Positions 41,573 to 50,201 of a stretch of 64,000 bases of DNA are shown here, in pieces; position 1 is the stretch's first letter; each line of letters opens with the position of its first letter. This DNA comes from JAJEFO01 sp965209045 (lineage in GTDB: Bacteria > Pseudomonadota > Alphaproteobacteria > Rhodobacterales > Rhodobacteraceae). Both the position numbers and the translations under genes were made by a program. A model generated the notes under the pieces. The model made no database searches, was not told the DNA's origin, and saw only the letters and a program-made list of their open reading frames with translations. The stretch covers positions 806,001 through 870,000 of the forward strand of contig CBDBPW010000001.1 in assembly GCA_965209045.1 (NCBI GenBank), in the 5' to 3' direction.

Positions 41573-42739
41573 ATGGGTGACGCGCTCGAAATATCACGGA
41601 TCCGCCACTGGATCGTTCACGTGCCGCTCGTGTCGGAGATTTCTTGGTCGTCCGGCAAGCGGACCGGATCAACGCGCCTGGTTTGCGAGGTCACGACTGA
41701 AGGCGGGGTTAGAGGCTACGGGGAAACCATTTGCCTTCTGGATTTCGTTCCGGCGGTGTTCGAGGGTCTGGTCACGCCGCTTGGCATGGGACGCAGGATC
41801 ACGGATGTCGAACGCCTGACACGGGCAGCAGAGGGAGCGGGCTACTACCATCACAAGCGGGCGCTGGTCTTTGCCTTGTCGGCGCTCGAGATGGCGATGT
41901 GGGATGCGTGCGGCAAGCATGCCGACATGCCCCTGCACCAGATGTGGGGCGGCTCCTATCGTTCAAGGGTCGAGATGTGCGCCTATGTCTACATTTCGCA
42001 CCCCGAAACGGTTGCCGAGGCACTGATCGGATATCGGCGGCAAGGGTTCCGATCGTTCAAGCTCAAGGTCGGCCTCGATCCCGAGCAGGACATCGCGCTG
42101 GTTGCCAAGGCCCGCGAAGTGCTCGGGCCGTCCGTCAATTTGCGAATCGATGCCAACGGCGCATGGACGCCTGCCATGGCCAAGCGGATGCTCGCCCGGC
42201 TGGCGCCCTACGATCTGCAATACGTTGAGCAGCCGATGCCGGTCGAAGACCTGGCCGGCGCCGCCCGGTTGCGGGAGGCAAGCCCGGTTCCGATCTGCGT
42301 GGACGAGGGCGCATATACGCTGCAGGAGACCATGACCGCGATTCGGCTGGGTACCGCGGACGTGGTGTTGGTTGATCCCCACGAAGCCGGCGGCCTTTGG
42401 CAATGCCTGAAAGCCGGGGCGGTCTGCGAGGCCGCCGGCATCCACGTGGGCATGCATTCCGGAGGCGAACTCGGCCTCACCCAGGCGGCCTATCTGCAGC
42501 TTGCAGCATCGATGCCGAACGCCAAGATCGCGCTCGACACGATTTACCAGCTCCATGCAGATGACATCCTGACGCGACGGATCGCGTTCGAGGGCGGACA
42601 CGCAGATGTGCCAACGGGTCCGGGGCTGGGGGTCGAAGTCGACCTGGAGAAACTGGAGCGCTACCGCACGGACGAGATCGTCTCTGCCTATCGCGATCCG
42701 GACAATCCCGACTGGTTTGCCGAAAAGCCGGCACACTGA
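41573..42739 (+). CDS. Enolase-superfamily sugar-acid dehydratase (mandelate racemase/MLE type)
   Basis: A 388-residue member of the mandelate racemase/muconate lactonizing enzyme group. The barrel shows the KxK motif SFKLKVG, metal ligands in RIDANGAW, YVEQPMPVED and CVDEGAYT, and a histidine in HVGMHSGGELGLTQ that fits the His general base of this group. In such operons the enzyme usually dehydrates an aldonic acid to a 2-keto-3-deoxy acid; the substrate cannot be told from sequence alone. The ATG at 41573 directly follows the preceding stop. Confidence 0.85.
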   Translation: MGDALEISRIRHWIVHVPLVSEISWSSGKRTGSTRLVCEVTTEGGVRGYGETICLLDFVPAVFEGLVTPLGMGRRITDVERLTRAAEGAGYYHHKRALVFALSALEMAMWDACGKHADMPLHQMWGGSYRSRVEMCAYVYISHPETVAEALIGYRRQGFRSFKLKVGLDPEQDIALVAKAREVLGPSVNLRIDANGAWTPAMAKRMLARLAPYDLQYVEQPMPVEDLAGAARLREASPVPICVDEGAYTLQETMTAIRLGTADVVLVDPHEAGGLWQCLKAGAVCEAAGIHVGMHSGGELGLTQAAYLQLAASMPNAKIALDTIYQLHADDILTRRIAFEGGHADVPTGPGLGVEVDLEKLERYRTDEIVSAYRDPDNPDWFAEKPAH

Positions 42740-42750
42740 GGGAGGCAGGA

Positions 42751-43482
42751 ATGGCGACTCCCACGGTATTGATCACGGGTGCCAGCAAGGGCATCGGCCG
42801 CGCCATGGCTGAACATCTGGCCACGGAAGGCTGGCAGGTCATCGCGACCAGCCGGCGAGAGCCGGAAATGCCGTTCGTGTCGCAGCAGATCGTCCACCGT
42901 GTGGCCGATGTTGCCAGCGAGCAGGATGTTCGAGGCCTGTTCAGCGACCTTTCCAGCGAAAGCACGCGCCTCTCCGGCCTTGTCAACAATGCTGCGCTGC
43001 AGGGCGGCAGGCCGATTCACGAACAAGAGCTTGCCGACTGGCAGGCCATGCTGGACACCAACCTGACCGGAACATGGCTTGTCACCAAGCACGCGCTGCC
43101 AGTCCTGGCTGACGGCGCGTCGGTGGTCAACGTCGGTTCGGTGGCCTCGGTGGCGGGGTTTGCCGGACGGTCCGCCTATTGTGCGTCGAAACACGGCATT
43201 TTGGGATTGACCCGAGCGCTGGCGGCGGAGTTCGCGCCCAGGGGCATCCGGGTCAATCACCTGTGCCTGGGGAGCTTCGACACGCCGGGGCTGCAAGAGG
43301 TGGCAAAAGCCTCCGGCCGCCCTGTCGCCGATTTCGCCGATCGGCAGCTGCTCGGCCGCTTGGGCGACCCCTGCGAGGCCGCGGAGGCCTGTGCGTTTCT
43401 GCTTTCCGACAAGGCTGGCTTCATCACCGGCACTTCGCTGACTGCCGATGGCGGTCTGCTCAACAAGGGCACGTTCGGATGA
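42751..43482 (+). CDS. SDR family oxidoreductase (second)
   Basis: A second short-chain dehydrogenase of 243 residues: TVLITGASKGIGRAMAEHL, LVNNAALQG, VGSVASVAGFAGRSAYCASKHGILGLT (catalytic Ser, Tyr, Lys) and GTSLTADGG. Placed after the dehydratase it may oxidise the 2-keto-3-deoxy acid, as in non-phosphorylating sugar pathways. It lies 11 bases after the dehydratase gene with AGGGAGG-like GAGGCAGG upstream, and 40 bases before the TRAP genes. Confidence 0.87.
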   Translation: MATPTVLITGASKGIGRAMAEHLATEGWQVIATSRREPEMPFVSQQIVHRVADVASEQDVRGLFSDLSSESTRLSGLVNNAALQGGRPIHEQELADWQAMLDTNLTGTWLVTKHALPVLADGASVVNVGSVASVAGFAGRSAYCASKHGILGLTRALAAEFAPRGIRVNHLCLGSFDTPGLQEVAKASGRPVADFADRQLLGRLGDPCEAAEACAFLLSDKAGFITGTSLTADGGLLNKGTFG

Positions 43483-43522
43483 TTGCGTGCCTGCAACACA
43501 ACCACGAGAAGGAGATTGACCA

Positions 43523-44500
43523 ATGAAACACATGCTGATCGGAACGCTGACGGCGGCCTCGACGCTGCTGGCTGCGCCTGCAGTCGCGGACACCAAGCTG
43601 GTCGTTGCGGGATCGGAAGCGGTCGATTCGCTGCTTGACCGAATGGCAGTCAAGTTCGATGAGATCCTGAACGCAAAGGCGGGCGAGCTCTTCGACGTCA
43701 ACCTGATCCGGGGACAGTCCTTGGGCAACGCGACACAGGTGATGGAACAGCACCAGGCGGGATCTGTGGACGTGATGTATTCTCGCCCCGACTGGTTCAC
43801 CTCGAATGTGCAGGACTTTCAGGTCCTGAGCTGGGGCTTCACCTTTCGCGATCGCGAACACATGCAGACCTTCCTGGAAAGCGACATCTTCGATGGCATG
43901 AACCAGCAAGTCGTCGACAAGATGGGCGTGCGGATCCTGTCGGTCGCCGTCGACCAGCCCCGCATCCTCTATACGCGCGAGCCTGTATCGAGCGTGGACG
44001 ACGTGCAGGGCATGAAGATGCGTGTTCCCGGGATCAAGGCTTATCTGAAACTGTGGGAGACCATCGGCACCGTGCCGACGCAGGTCGCCTGGGCGGAGGC
44101 GTTCCTGGCGCTCAAGACCGGCGCGGTTGACGGGGCCGAAGCGGACGCGTCCGGCGCGTACAGCCAGAAATTTCACGTTGCCGCCCCGAACATCACGCTC
44201 ACCAACCATCTGATGTCCTCAGCGCACATCTCGGTCAACGAAGCCAAATGGAACAGCCTGACCGCCGAGCAGCAGCAGGTGCTGCAGGCAGCCGCCACGG
44301 AAGCCGTGAACTGGATGTCTGAGACGGCACTGGGCGACAGCATGGCGACGCTCGACAAGATGGTGGCCGAAGGCGCCACGGTTTCAGAGATCGACAACGG
44401 CCCCTTTTCGGAAAAGGCCCGTGCCGGCGTGACGGAAATGGAAGCTGAAGGGTTGTGGAGCAGCGGTCTCTGGCAGAAGATCCGAGACCTTGAGGGCTGA
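43523..44500 (+). CDS. TRAP transporter solute-binding protein DctP
   Basis: The periplasmic receptor of a TRAP transporter, 325 residues, with signal peptide MKHMLIGTLTAASTLLAAPAVAD. The binding domain shows MKMRVPGIKAYLKLWETIG, where the arginine usually binds the ligand carboxylate, TQVAWAEAFLALKTGAVDGAEA and NLMxxxHI-like NHLMSSAHISVNE. The ribosome-binding site GAAGGAGATTGACC is strong. It probably binds a sugar acid, judging from the dehydratase and dehydrogenases upstream. A strong hairpin follows its stop. Confidence 0.92.
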   Translation: MKHMLIGTLTAASTLLAAPAVADTKLVVAGSEAVDSLLDRMAVKFDEILNAKAGELFDVNLIRGQSLGNATQVMEQHQAGSVDVMYSRPDWFTSNVQDFQVLSWGFTFRDREHMQTFLESDIFDGMNQQVVDKMGVRILSVAVDQPRILYTREPVSSVDDVQGMKMRVPGIKAYLKLWETIGTVPTQVAWAEAFLALKTGAVDGAEADASGAYSQKFHVAAPNITLTNHLMSSAHISVNEAKWNSLTAEQQQVLQAAATEAVNWMSETALGDSMATLDKMVAEGATVSEIDNGPFSEKARAGVTEMEAEGLWSSGLWQKIRDLEG

Positions 44501-44509
44501 CAGTAAACC

Positions 44510-44536
44510 GGGGCCGGGCAGTCCGGCCCCAGTTTT
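44510..44536 (+). terminator. Hairpin with T run between dctP and dctQ
   Basis: Stem GGGGCCGG/CCGGCCCC (44510-44517 and 44523-44530) with a 5-base loop, followed by AGTTTTCC. It lies right after the dctP stop. It looks like a partial intrinsic terminator or 3' stabiliser that would give more receptor than membrane subunit. Confidence 0.6.
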
Positions 44537-44560
44537 CCTCGGAAGGAGCGAAAGCGACGC

Positions 44561-45097
44561 ATGTTTGCGTTCCTGAGAAGCGGACTGAGATGGATCGGGC
44601 GGATCGAACTGGCCCTGGCATCGGCAGTCTTGATGGGCATCGTGTTGATGATCCTGGCTCAGGTCTTGCTGAATGCCGGGTTGGGCAACCCGATCACCTG
44701 GGAGCAGGAAGGAGGCGCCTATGCGCTGGTCTGGCTCACGTTCCTTGGGGCATCGGTCGGTCTGAAGCAGATGCGCCACGTGACGATCGTGTCTTTCGTG
44801 GGTCGACTGCCGACAAGGGCGCGCAATGCCGTTCGAGCCCTTGTCTTTGCCGGGATCATCTGGACACTTGTCGTGCTGCTGCGCGAACTTGGCCCGATCA
44901 TGGAAATCGAGGCGCGCTCGACCACGATCGCGCTGCCCATCGACCTGCCGCGCTCCTATTTCTTTTCGGTACCCCTGATCCTCACCAGCAGCCTGATGCT
45001 GCTCACCGCGCTGTTCTATTTCCTGGAAGCCGTTGCCGGAGTCGTTCTTGACGATCACGACGCGCGGCCCGAGCGCGAACGCCGGATCATGGATTAG
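44561..45097 (+). CDS. TRAP transporter small permease DctQ
   Basis: The small membrane subunit, 178 residues, four hydrophobic segments (IELALASAVLMGIVLMILAQVLL, YALVWLTFLGASVGLK, ALVFAGIIWTLVVLL, SYFFSVPLILTSSLMLLTALFYFLEAV). WEQEGGAYALVWLTFLGAS is the family block containing the conserved Glu. It pairs with DctM, 5 bases downstream. Confidence 0.9.
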   Translation: MFAFLRSGLRWIGRIELALASAVLMGIVLMILAQVLLNAGLGNPITWEQEGGAYALVWLTFLGASVGLKQMRHVTIVSFVGRLPTRARNAVRALVFAGIIWTLVVLLRELGPIMEIEARSTTIALPIDLPRSYFFSVPLILTSSLMLLTALFYFLEAVAGVVLDDHDARPERERRIMD

Positions 45098-45102
45098 CGA
45101 CG

Positions 45103-46386
45103 ATGCTATGGCTTCTTCTCGTCATCCTCGCGGCACTCGTGCTGCTGGAGATGCCGATCGCCTTCGCCCTTCCTGCCTCGGCGCTGGCATATCTTCTCAT
45201 CGCGGATACCGTCCCGCCAATGCTTGTCGTGCAGCGGGTGGCATCCGGGCTGGAGAGCTATGTGCTGCTGGCCATCCCGCTTTTCATTCTGGCAGGCAAC
45301 CTGTTCAACTCGGCTGGCATCGCCACCCGGATCTTTGATTTCGCCACGGCGCTGGTCGGGCACGTCCGCGGATCGCTGGGCCATGTTAACATCGTGGCCA
45401 GCGTCATCTTTTCCGGCATGTCGGGCGTGGCGCAGGCCGACGCGGCGGGGCTGGGTGCCGTCGAAGTGCGCGAGATGAAGCGTCGCGGCTTCAGCGCCGA
45501 GTTCAGTGCGGCGATCACGGCCGTGTCTTCAATTATCGGCCCGATCATCCCTCCGTCGGGCATCATGATAATCTATGCCGTGCTGGCCAACGTTTCAGTG
45601 CCCGATCTGTTCCTGGCGGGCATCGTGCCGGGTGTCCTGATGTCGCTGGTGCTGATGGCCGTGGTCTACTGGCTGGCAAGCAGCGGGCGCATTGAAGCCC
45701 CCGTCCTGCCACGTCAGAGTCCCCGTGGCGTCGCGCTTGCCTTCTGGCGGGCGTTGCCGGCGCTGATGGCTCCCGCGTTCCTGATCGGCGGAATCCTCAC
45801 CGGCCTTGCCACGCCGACACAGCTTGGCGCGGTGACGGCAGCCTATGCAATTGTGCTCGGCTTTGCCACGCGGGAGCTGACGCTGGCTCGATTGTGGCTC
45901 TCGATCCGCGAAACCGTTGCCACTTGCGGGGTCCTGGTCTTCATCATCGCGGCAGCGACGCCTTTCAGCGCCATCCTCGCGATCGAAGGCGTGCCCAACA
46001 GGCTGGCCGAACTCCTGCTGTCGATCAGCGACAACCCGTTGATTGTTCTTCTGATCGTGAACATCGCACTCCTGGTATTCGGGTGCGTGATGGACACCAC
46101 CGCCATCCTGCTCGTCGCCGTGCCGGTCCTGGTGCCGGTGATGCAGTTGATGGGTGTGGACCCGGTGCACTTCGGGCTTGTCATGGTAGTCAATCTGCTG
46201 ATCGGAACCCTTACGCCACCGTTCGGCATACTGCTCTTCGTGATGACTGAAGTGGCGAAGGTCGAATACCGGGCCCTGTTGCGCCAGACCCTGCCGTTCT
46301 ACATTCCATTGTTCCTGTTTCTGATCGTCATCACCTATTGGCCTGCCCTGTCGCTTACGCTGCCGGAATACGTGTTCGGTCGATGA
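45103..46386 (+). CDS. TRAP transporter large permease DctM
   Basis: The large permease subunit, 427 residues with about 12 membrane segments. Family blocks include AIPLFILAGNLFNSAGI, SVIFSGMSGVAQADAAGLGAVEV, FSAAITAVSSIIGPIIPPSGIMIIYA and FGCVMDTTAILLVAVPVLVPV, ending GTLTPPFGILLFVMTEVAKV. It imports its ligand with sodium symport in known members. This is the last gene of the operon that begins at 40839. Confidence 0.93.
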   Translation: MLWLLLVILAALVLLEMPIAFALPASALAYLLIADTVPPMLVVQRVASGLESYVLLAIPLFILAGNLFNSAGIATRIFDFATALVGHVRGSLGHVNIVASVIFSGMSGVAQADAAGLGAVEVREMKRRGFSAEFSAAITAVSSIIGPIIPPSGIMIIYAVLANVSVPDLFLAGIVPGVLMSLVLMAVVYWLASSGRIEAPVLPRQSPRGVALAFWRALPALMAPAFLIGGILTGLATPTQLGAVTAAYAIVLGFATRELTLARLWLSIRETVATCGVLVFIIAAATPFSAILAIEGVPNRLAELLLSISDNPLIVLLIVNIALLVFGCVMDTTAILLVAVPVLVPVMQLMGVDPVHFGLVMVVNLLIGTLTPPFGILLFVMTEVAKVEYRALLRQTLPFYIPLFLFLIVITYWPALSLTLPEYVFGR

Positions 46387-46528
46387 CTGCTGACCGCCCC
46401 GAAGGAAGGGGTCTTGCAGCGCGCCGAGGGCAAGGACGGAACCGGGCGCAGTGCATGCAAACGTGGCTGCGCGCGCGGATCAGGCCCGCGCAAGGGAAAG
46501 GCCCGGACCGACAGAAAGGCGAATTTGC

Positions 46529-47791
46529 TTAGCGGACAAGAATGGCCCTGAAGTCATTGACGTTGGTTCCGGTCGGGCCTGGCGTGAACAGGTCTTCCAG
46601 CACATCGAATCCTGTCCAGCTGTCGTGCCGGGCAAGCAGCGCTCCAGGATTCAGTCCCGCCTTGCGCATCCGTGCCCAGGTCCGGCCGTCCGCGAACGCG
46701 CCGGCGTTGCCTTCAGTGCCGTCAATCCCGTCGGTGTCGGCAGCCAGGGCGGCAACGTCCAGCCCTTCCGCGCCACCGGCGAAAGCAAGCAGGAACTCGC
46801 TGTTTCGCCCTCCGCGCCCTCCGCCGCCTTCAACGGTCACCGTGGTTTCTCCCCCGGACAGGATCACGGCGGGTGCCGCGAACGGGCGGTCGCGAAGCCT
46901 GACTTCCCGCGCGATGGCGGCGTGGACGAGCCCGACATCACGCGCCTCTCCCTCGATGGCATCTGACAGGATGAAGGCACGAATGCCATCACGTTCCGCG
47001 CGGGCAGCCGCGGCTTCCAAGGAAAGCGTAGCCGACGCAACAATCGAAACCGTGTTGCGTGCGAACCGCTCATCGTCCGGGGACGGGGCATCCGTCGCGG
47101 CGTCAAGGTAGTCGCGGACTCGGTCGGGCAACCTGATCTGATGGACGTCAACATGTTCGCGTGCCGCGCTCAACCCCGTTCGATCGGGCACCGTTGGTCC
47201 CGATGCAACCTGGGCGGGATCGTCTCCCGGCACGTCTGACACGATCAGGCTGACGACGCGTGCGGGATGTGCCGCAAGCGCCAGGCGACCGCCCTTGATC
47301 GTGCTGACATGCTTTCTGACGGCATTCATGGCTGAAATCGGTGCACCCGAATTGAGAAGGGCTCGATTGAGCGCCTGCTCGTCCTGAAGCGTCAGTCCGT
47401 CCGGAGGTGCCGGCAGCAACGCCGAGCCGCCGCCACAGATGAGCGCGACAACCAGGTCTTCTGCCGTCAATCCTGACACGGCTTCCATCAGCGCTCTGCA
47501 GGCCACCATGCCTGCCTCGTCCGGTACCGGATGGGAGGCGGTCAGCACGCGGACGTTGCGGGTCGGGACAACATGTCCGTACCGGGTCACGACCACGCCT
47601 TCGAGCGGGGCGTCCCATAGTTGCTCGAACGCGGCAGCCATCTGCGCCGCGCCCTTCCCGGCACCTACAGCCACAGTTCGGCCTCTTGGCTTGCCCGGCA
47701 GATGCCGTTCCAGCGCCTTGCCGGGATCGGCCGCTGCAACGGCCGCATCGAACAGGCCGGCCAGGAATGCCTTGTCGTCAGGAGCGATCAT
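46529..47791 (-). CDS. Glycerate 2-kinase (GckA/TtuD, MOFRL family)
   Basis: Phosphorylates D-glycerate to 2-phosphoglycerate. The 420-residue protein has VAVGAGKGAAQMAAAFEQ, CGGGSALLPAP, NAVRKHVSTIKGGRLA, SDVPGDDPAQVASGPTVPD and the C-terminal MOFRL domain with GGRGGRNSEFLLAFA and AADTDGIDGTEGNAGAFAD. It converges on dctM; 142 bp between them hold a weak CCCC/GGGG hairpin (around 46395-46412). It could serve as a downstream step for glycerate made from sugar acids, though it is not in the same transcription unit. Confidence 0.9.
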   Translation of the reverse strand: MIAPDDKAFLAGLFDAAVAAADPGKALERHLPGKPRGRTVAVGAGKGAAQMAAAFEQLWDAPLEGVVVTRYGHVVPTRNVRVLTASHPVPDEAGMVACRALMEAVSGLTAEDLVVALICGGGSALLPAPPDGLTLQDEQALNRALLNSGAPISAMNAVRKHVSTIKGGRLALAAHPARVVSLIVSDVPGDDPAQVASGPTVPDRTGLSAAREHVDVHQIRLPDRVRDYLDAATDAPSPDDERFARNTVSIVASATLSLEAAAARAERDGIRAFILSDAIEGEARDVGLVHAAIAREVRLRDRPFAAPAVILSGGETTVTVEGGGGRGGRNSEFLLAFAGGAEGLDVAALAADTDGIDGTEGNAGAFADGRTWARMRKAGLNPGALLARHDSWTGFDVLEDLFTPGPTGTNVNDFRAILVR

Positions 47792-47802
47792 GCGTGCGTG
47801 AT

Positions 47803-47943
47803 ATCGCTTTGGGCCCGCCTGTGACAGGCGAATTCATCCGCGCGGGAACGCAGCACCTGCTGCAGGCCGAAACATCATTCGAAGTTCGGCCGGCGAGGGA
47901 ATTGCCCCACCACCGGGGCCACGATGCCGGAACCTTGGCTCAG
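47803..47943. repeat. Dispersed repeat, copy 1
   Basis: About 141 bp related to 49601-49749. The core 47862-47943 aligns without gaps to 49668-49749 with about 16 mismatches in 82 (near 80% identity), and the left end (ATCGCTTTGGGCCCGCCTG) matches the left end of copy 2 with two differences. It begins close to the gckA start and ends just before the exporter remnant. No protein of known family is encoded. Confidence 0.7.
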
Positions 47944-47967
47944 GGGAGCCCGAGAACGGCCCTGACC

Positions 47968-48072
47968 AGCTGGACGCTTGGCGTCCTGGTGGCGATCACG
48001 GTCTCGTTCGCGCTTGTCGCGGAGCTCTTGCCTCTCCCTGCCCTGCCCATGACCGCCGATTACGGAAATTGA
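47968..48072 (+). pseudogene. Remnant copy of an MMPL exporter 3' end
   Basis: The frame reads SWTLGVLVAITVSFALVAEL then LPLPALPMTADYGN and stop, closely matching the last 35 residues of the exporter at 36507-38795 (SWTLGVLVSITIGIALIADV, LLLPALLMAVDRKDS). The first 33 bases match with one difference. Nothing upstream of the serine resembles the exporter, so it is a truncated homolog about 9.2 kb from the intact gene. Confidence 0.8.
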
Positions 48073-48663
48073 TGGCGCTCTTCACAGGATGACCGTCATG
48101 AGTTCACGCAAGGTCGCCAACACTTGAGAAGACGCAGCCATGATGTTGCGGACCGCTCCGCGGAATCCCGTTGCGTTGATGCGGACGACCACCGTCTGCC
48201 GTGTCTTCCGGCAGGGCCCGCCCCCCAAGCCGTTCCGGGGAATGCGCTTGACCTGCAGCGTGGATCCGGGTCCGACAGGCAACGGAGTTGTCACTCTGAA
48301 TCGCCGTCTTGTGGTCGGTCCCGCGGGCCCTTGCTGCAGGGGCTCAAGTCAGGCTCTGGCCCGAATCCTGCAGCCCAGGGCCGGAACGCCGCGATTCGCC
48401 TTTCCGGGCAAGTCTGAACGAAGCGGAGACTGGCAGACTCTGCACACAAGCCATCGTGCGTTGCGCCTCGTGCGACGGGAGACCATATTGGTTGCATCTA
48501 CCCCTTGGCAGTGTGCCTCGCTTCCGTCCAGGCTCAGGATTGGCGATCATGAGCGAGGCGACACCCTCGGGGCGTTTCCTTGGCGCGGGGATTCCCGCGG
48601 GCCAAAAAGGTGAGAGCCGTGCATCCGCGGGGCGTTCGCCCAAGAACGGGGGCTGATTCGATC
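48073..48663. other. 591-bp gap before the rhodanese gene, no gene seen
   Basis: GC-rich sequence without a family-like frame. A leftward frame at 48082-48294 has a protein-like stretch (TVVVRINATGFRGAVRNIMAASS) whose VRNI part faintly recalls the remnant at 58772-58942; too short to call. Upstream signals for the rhodanese gene were not clear. Confidence 0.45.
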
Positions 48664-49566
48664 ATGGTGCGGACAACGCTCAAGCGGATCGCGGCCCTGA
48701 CGCTCGTTCTCGCATTCCTGTCCGGGCCCCTGCTGGCAGAACGGTACAAGGGTTTCCCGCGCGGACACGCCCTGATCACCGCTTCCGAACTGAAATCCAT
48801 GCTGGAGAGCCCGGGCCCGAGGCCCGTGGTGCTTGCCGCCGTCGGGAAACTGTCCTGGCTGGCCGGACGCATTCCCGGCGCCTCCCATGCCCCGCGACGT
48901 TCCTATACCGACAGGGAAGGCATGGCGGTCAGCCGCCAGCAGTTCCAGCGGTTCGCGCGCAGGCACGGCATCGACGACAGTACCCAGGTTGTCGTGTATG
49001 ACGAGAAATACGATGCGGCCCGGCTCTGGTGGCTGTTCTTCCTGTACGGCAAGACCGACGTCCGGCTTCTTGACGGTGGCATGGCCGCATGGAAGGCAGC
49101 GGGCCACGGCGTCGACCGCGGGTTCGGCCGGTCGCCGCCAGGCGGAGGGCGTTTCGTCGCGTCCCCCGCGCTGGACGGCTGGGTCGCCGACATTGAGGAC
49201 GTTGCCGAGGCCGCGACAGGCGGCTCTCCGATCTGGGACACGCGAGACCTGGGCGAGTGGAACGGGGCGTCGATCGGCGGGCTTCCGCCCGGTCGCATAG
49301 ACCGGGCTCGCTTCATCGGCTGGAAGGCGTTCCGCAGGGCCGACGAGGGACGGCCCTCCGAGTTCCGGACCGCTGCCGAGACCTCCGCCGTTCTTGATGC
49401 GGCGGGCTTCGATCCCTCAAGCGACCACATCTTCTATTGCCATTCCGGCGTGCGGGCGGCCACGCCGCTCCTTGCGCTCTATCTCATGGGCTATCCGGTC
49501 GAGCGTCTACGCCTCTATGACGGTTCCTGGATCGACTGGAGCCGGCAGCGCTTGCGCAACCGTTGA
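48664..49566 (+). CDS. Exported thiosulfate/3-mercaptopyruvate sulfurtransferase (rhodanese)
   Basis: A 300-residue secreted protein with a signal peptide (LKRIAALTLVLAFLSGPLLA, cleavage near 25) and two rhodanese domains. The first (about 35-150) is the inactive structural repeat: GRIPGASHAPRR, STQVVVYDEKYDAARLWW, VRLLDGGMAAWKAAGH. The second (about 175-300) carries the active cysteine in HIFYCHSGVRAATPLLAL and ends with YDGSWIDWS. The active loop CHSGVR is closer to the mercaptopyruvate or thiosulfate types; the periplasmic role is not known. Confidence 0.87.
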   Translation: MVRTTLKRIAALTLVLAFLSGPLLAERYKGFPRGHALITASELKSMLESPGPRPVVLAAVGKLSWLAGRIPGASHAPRRSYTDREGMAVSRQQFQRFARRHGIDDSTQVVVYDEKYDAARLWWLFFLYGKTDVRLLDGGMAAWKAAGHGVDRGFGRSPPGGGRFVASPALDGWVADIEDVAEAATGGSPIWDTRDLGEWNGASIGGLPPGRIDRARFIGWKAFRRADEGRPSEFRTAAETSAVLDAAGFDPSSDHIFYCHSGVRAATPLLALYLMGYPVERLRLYDGSWIDWSRQRLRNR

Positions 49567-49600
49567 GTTGCGCGCGACGCGTCGTCCCTGCGCACGTCAC

Positions 49601-49749
49601 ATCGCCTTGGGCTCGCCTGGGGACGGGAAAGTGCCCGTGCAGTGCGCGTGAGAGCGCAACCCGGACGGCAGGCCGAAGCCTCATTCGAGGTTCATCCGGC
49701 GAGTGAATTGCCCCGGCACCGCGGCCACGATGCCGAGTCGCAGACTCAG
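49601..49749. repeat. Dispersed repeat, copy 2
   Basis: The partner of 47803-47943. It fills the space between the rhodanese stop and the end of the convergent DUF1761 gene, and reaches 4 bases into that gene. Both copies lie at gene ends or starts. Confidence 0.7.
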
Positions 49750-50138
49750 ATGATTCCGAGAATGGCGCCGATGACGGCGCAACCGAACGTGGCGTATCCG
49801 CCATCGATCAGCGTCAGGTTGAACGGCCTGTCGCCATATGCGTTGTTGATCATGATCCAAGGCGATATGAAGAACAGCCCGACACCCAGGCCACCGACAA
49901 GACCGGCCGCAAGCGTGTCTATCCCGGACATGGCAAACATGTGCCGCATCATTCCCGCCACGAGGAGCATCGCGATTCCTGCCAGGATGAAAGGCGTCTT
50001 GCTTTCATTGGCGGGGCGTCCGCTTTCGTCCACCTCGATGCCTGAAGCGGCAACCCATTGCTTGGACAAAGCCATGTACCAAGCGGCGCCAAAGGCAAAT
50101 CCGCCGACCGCCGCCACGATTACGCTGATGATTTCCAT
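49746..50138 (-). CDS. DUF1761 family membrane protein
   Basis: A small membrane protein of unknown function with four hydrophobic segments in 130 residues: ISVIVAAVGGFAFGAAWYMAL (with the family's WY pair), TPFILAGIAMLLVAGMMRHMF, LVGGLGVGLFFISPWIMINNAYGDR and YATFGCAVIGAILGII. The ATG at 50138 is preceded by GGAGG-like GGAGGGTACA at proper distance. It stands alone between the rhodanese and EVE genes. Confidence 0.82.
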   Translation of the reverse strand: MEIISVIVAAVGGFAFGAAWYMALSKQWVAASGIEVDESGRPANESKTPFILAGIAMLLVAGMMRHMFAMSGIDTLAAGLVGGLGVGLFFISPWIMINNAYGDRPFNLTLIDGGYATFGCAVIGAILGII

Positions 50139-50201
50139 TGTACCCTCCTTGTCCACCGTGCCGGCAGGCTACGCGCAAAGCAGCCGCCTGACCAGAAATT
50201 C

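Noticed and set aside
46387..46528. Intrinsic terminator between dctM and the glycerate kinase gene
   Set aside because: Only a weak CCCC/GGGG hairpin is present with no T run on either strand, so it is mentioned but not listed as a terminator.
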